From contig CADBNJ010000147.1 of assembly GCA_902795955.1 (NCBI GenBank), forward strand, positions 1-5,556: a DNA stretch of 5,556 nt, read 5' to 3'. The translations under genes and the position numbers were made by a program. The notes below the pieces were generated by a model, which was not told where the DNA came from, searched no databases, and saw nothing but the letters and a program-made list of their open reading frames with translations. Shown piece after piece: positions 5,542 to 5,556 of the stretch. This DNA comes from Oscillospiraceae bacterium. Its GTDB lineage: Bacteria; Bacillota; Clostridia; Saccharofermentanales; Saccharofermentanaceae. The stretch's first letter is position 1; every line of letters starts with the position of its first letter.

Positions 5542-5556
5542 ATAATGATATCAAAA

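Noticed and set aside
5545..5556. Possible start of a further gene (ATG ATA TCA AAA) just after the last complete gene
   Set aside because: Only four codons are visible and no clear Shine-Dalgarno precedes it, so it cannot be supported, although a fourth operon gene is plausible.

Overview
The window looks like chromosomal DNA of a Clostridia-type Firmicute of medium GC, possibly Lachnospiraceae. This is inferred from strong AAGGAGG-type ribosome binding sites, common AGG (Arg) and ATA (Ile) codons, consensus sigma-A promoters and the style of the membrane proteins. There is no phage, transposon, CRISPR or plasmid signal.

Layout. (1) At the left edge a tRNA-Ser(GCU) runs leftward and is cut by the window edge. 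(2) A 154-bp AT-rich divergent intergenic region carries the tRNA promoter on one strand and a near-consensus promoter on the other, with three 11-bp-spaced TTAAA elements between them. (3) A rightward two-gene unit encodes a small four-helix membrane protein of unknown role (232-654) and a GT-C type membrane glycosyltransferase (658-2022, TTG start). (4) A leftward gene (1985-2491) encodes an Mrr-type endonuclease domain tethered to the membrane by two C-terminal helices; its 3' end overlaps the glycosyltransferase tail by 38 bp. (5) From a 57-bp divergent region a rightward three-gene unit begins: a membrane-anchored small protein (2549-2914), a second and larger GT-C glycosyltransferase (2911-4977) and a three-helix membrane protein with a winged-helix-like tail (4981-5541). 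These genes are coupled by an ATGA overlap and a 3-bp gap.

How it fits together. Both rightward units pair a predicted polyprenyl-phosphate-sugar-dependent GT-C enzyme with small membrane proteins, which suggests decoration of cell-surface glycan or protein. By the positive-inside rule, the soluble parts of all three proteins in the second unit lie on the outer face of the membrane. The C-terminal module of the larger glycosyltransferase resembles the soluble module of the small protein encoded just before it. The sugar, lipid carrier and acceptor cannot be read from sequence.

The most unusual DNA feature is the 57-bp region between the Mrr-like gene and the second unit. Both genes have TGATAYAAT, then exactly six bases, then ATG, with no Shine-Dalgarno sequence, and the TGA is an in-frame stop on each side. 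This predicts a mirror-image pair of leaderless transcripts.
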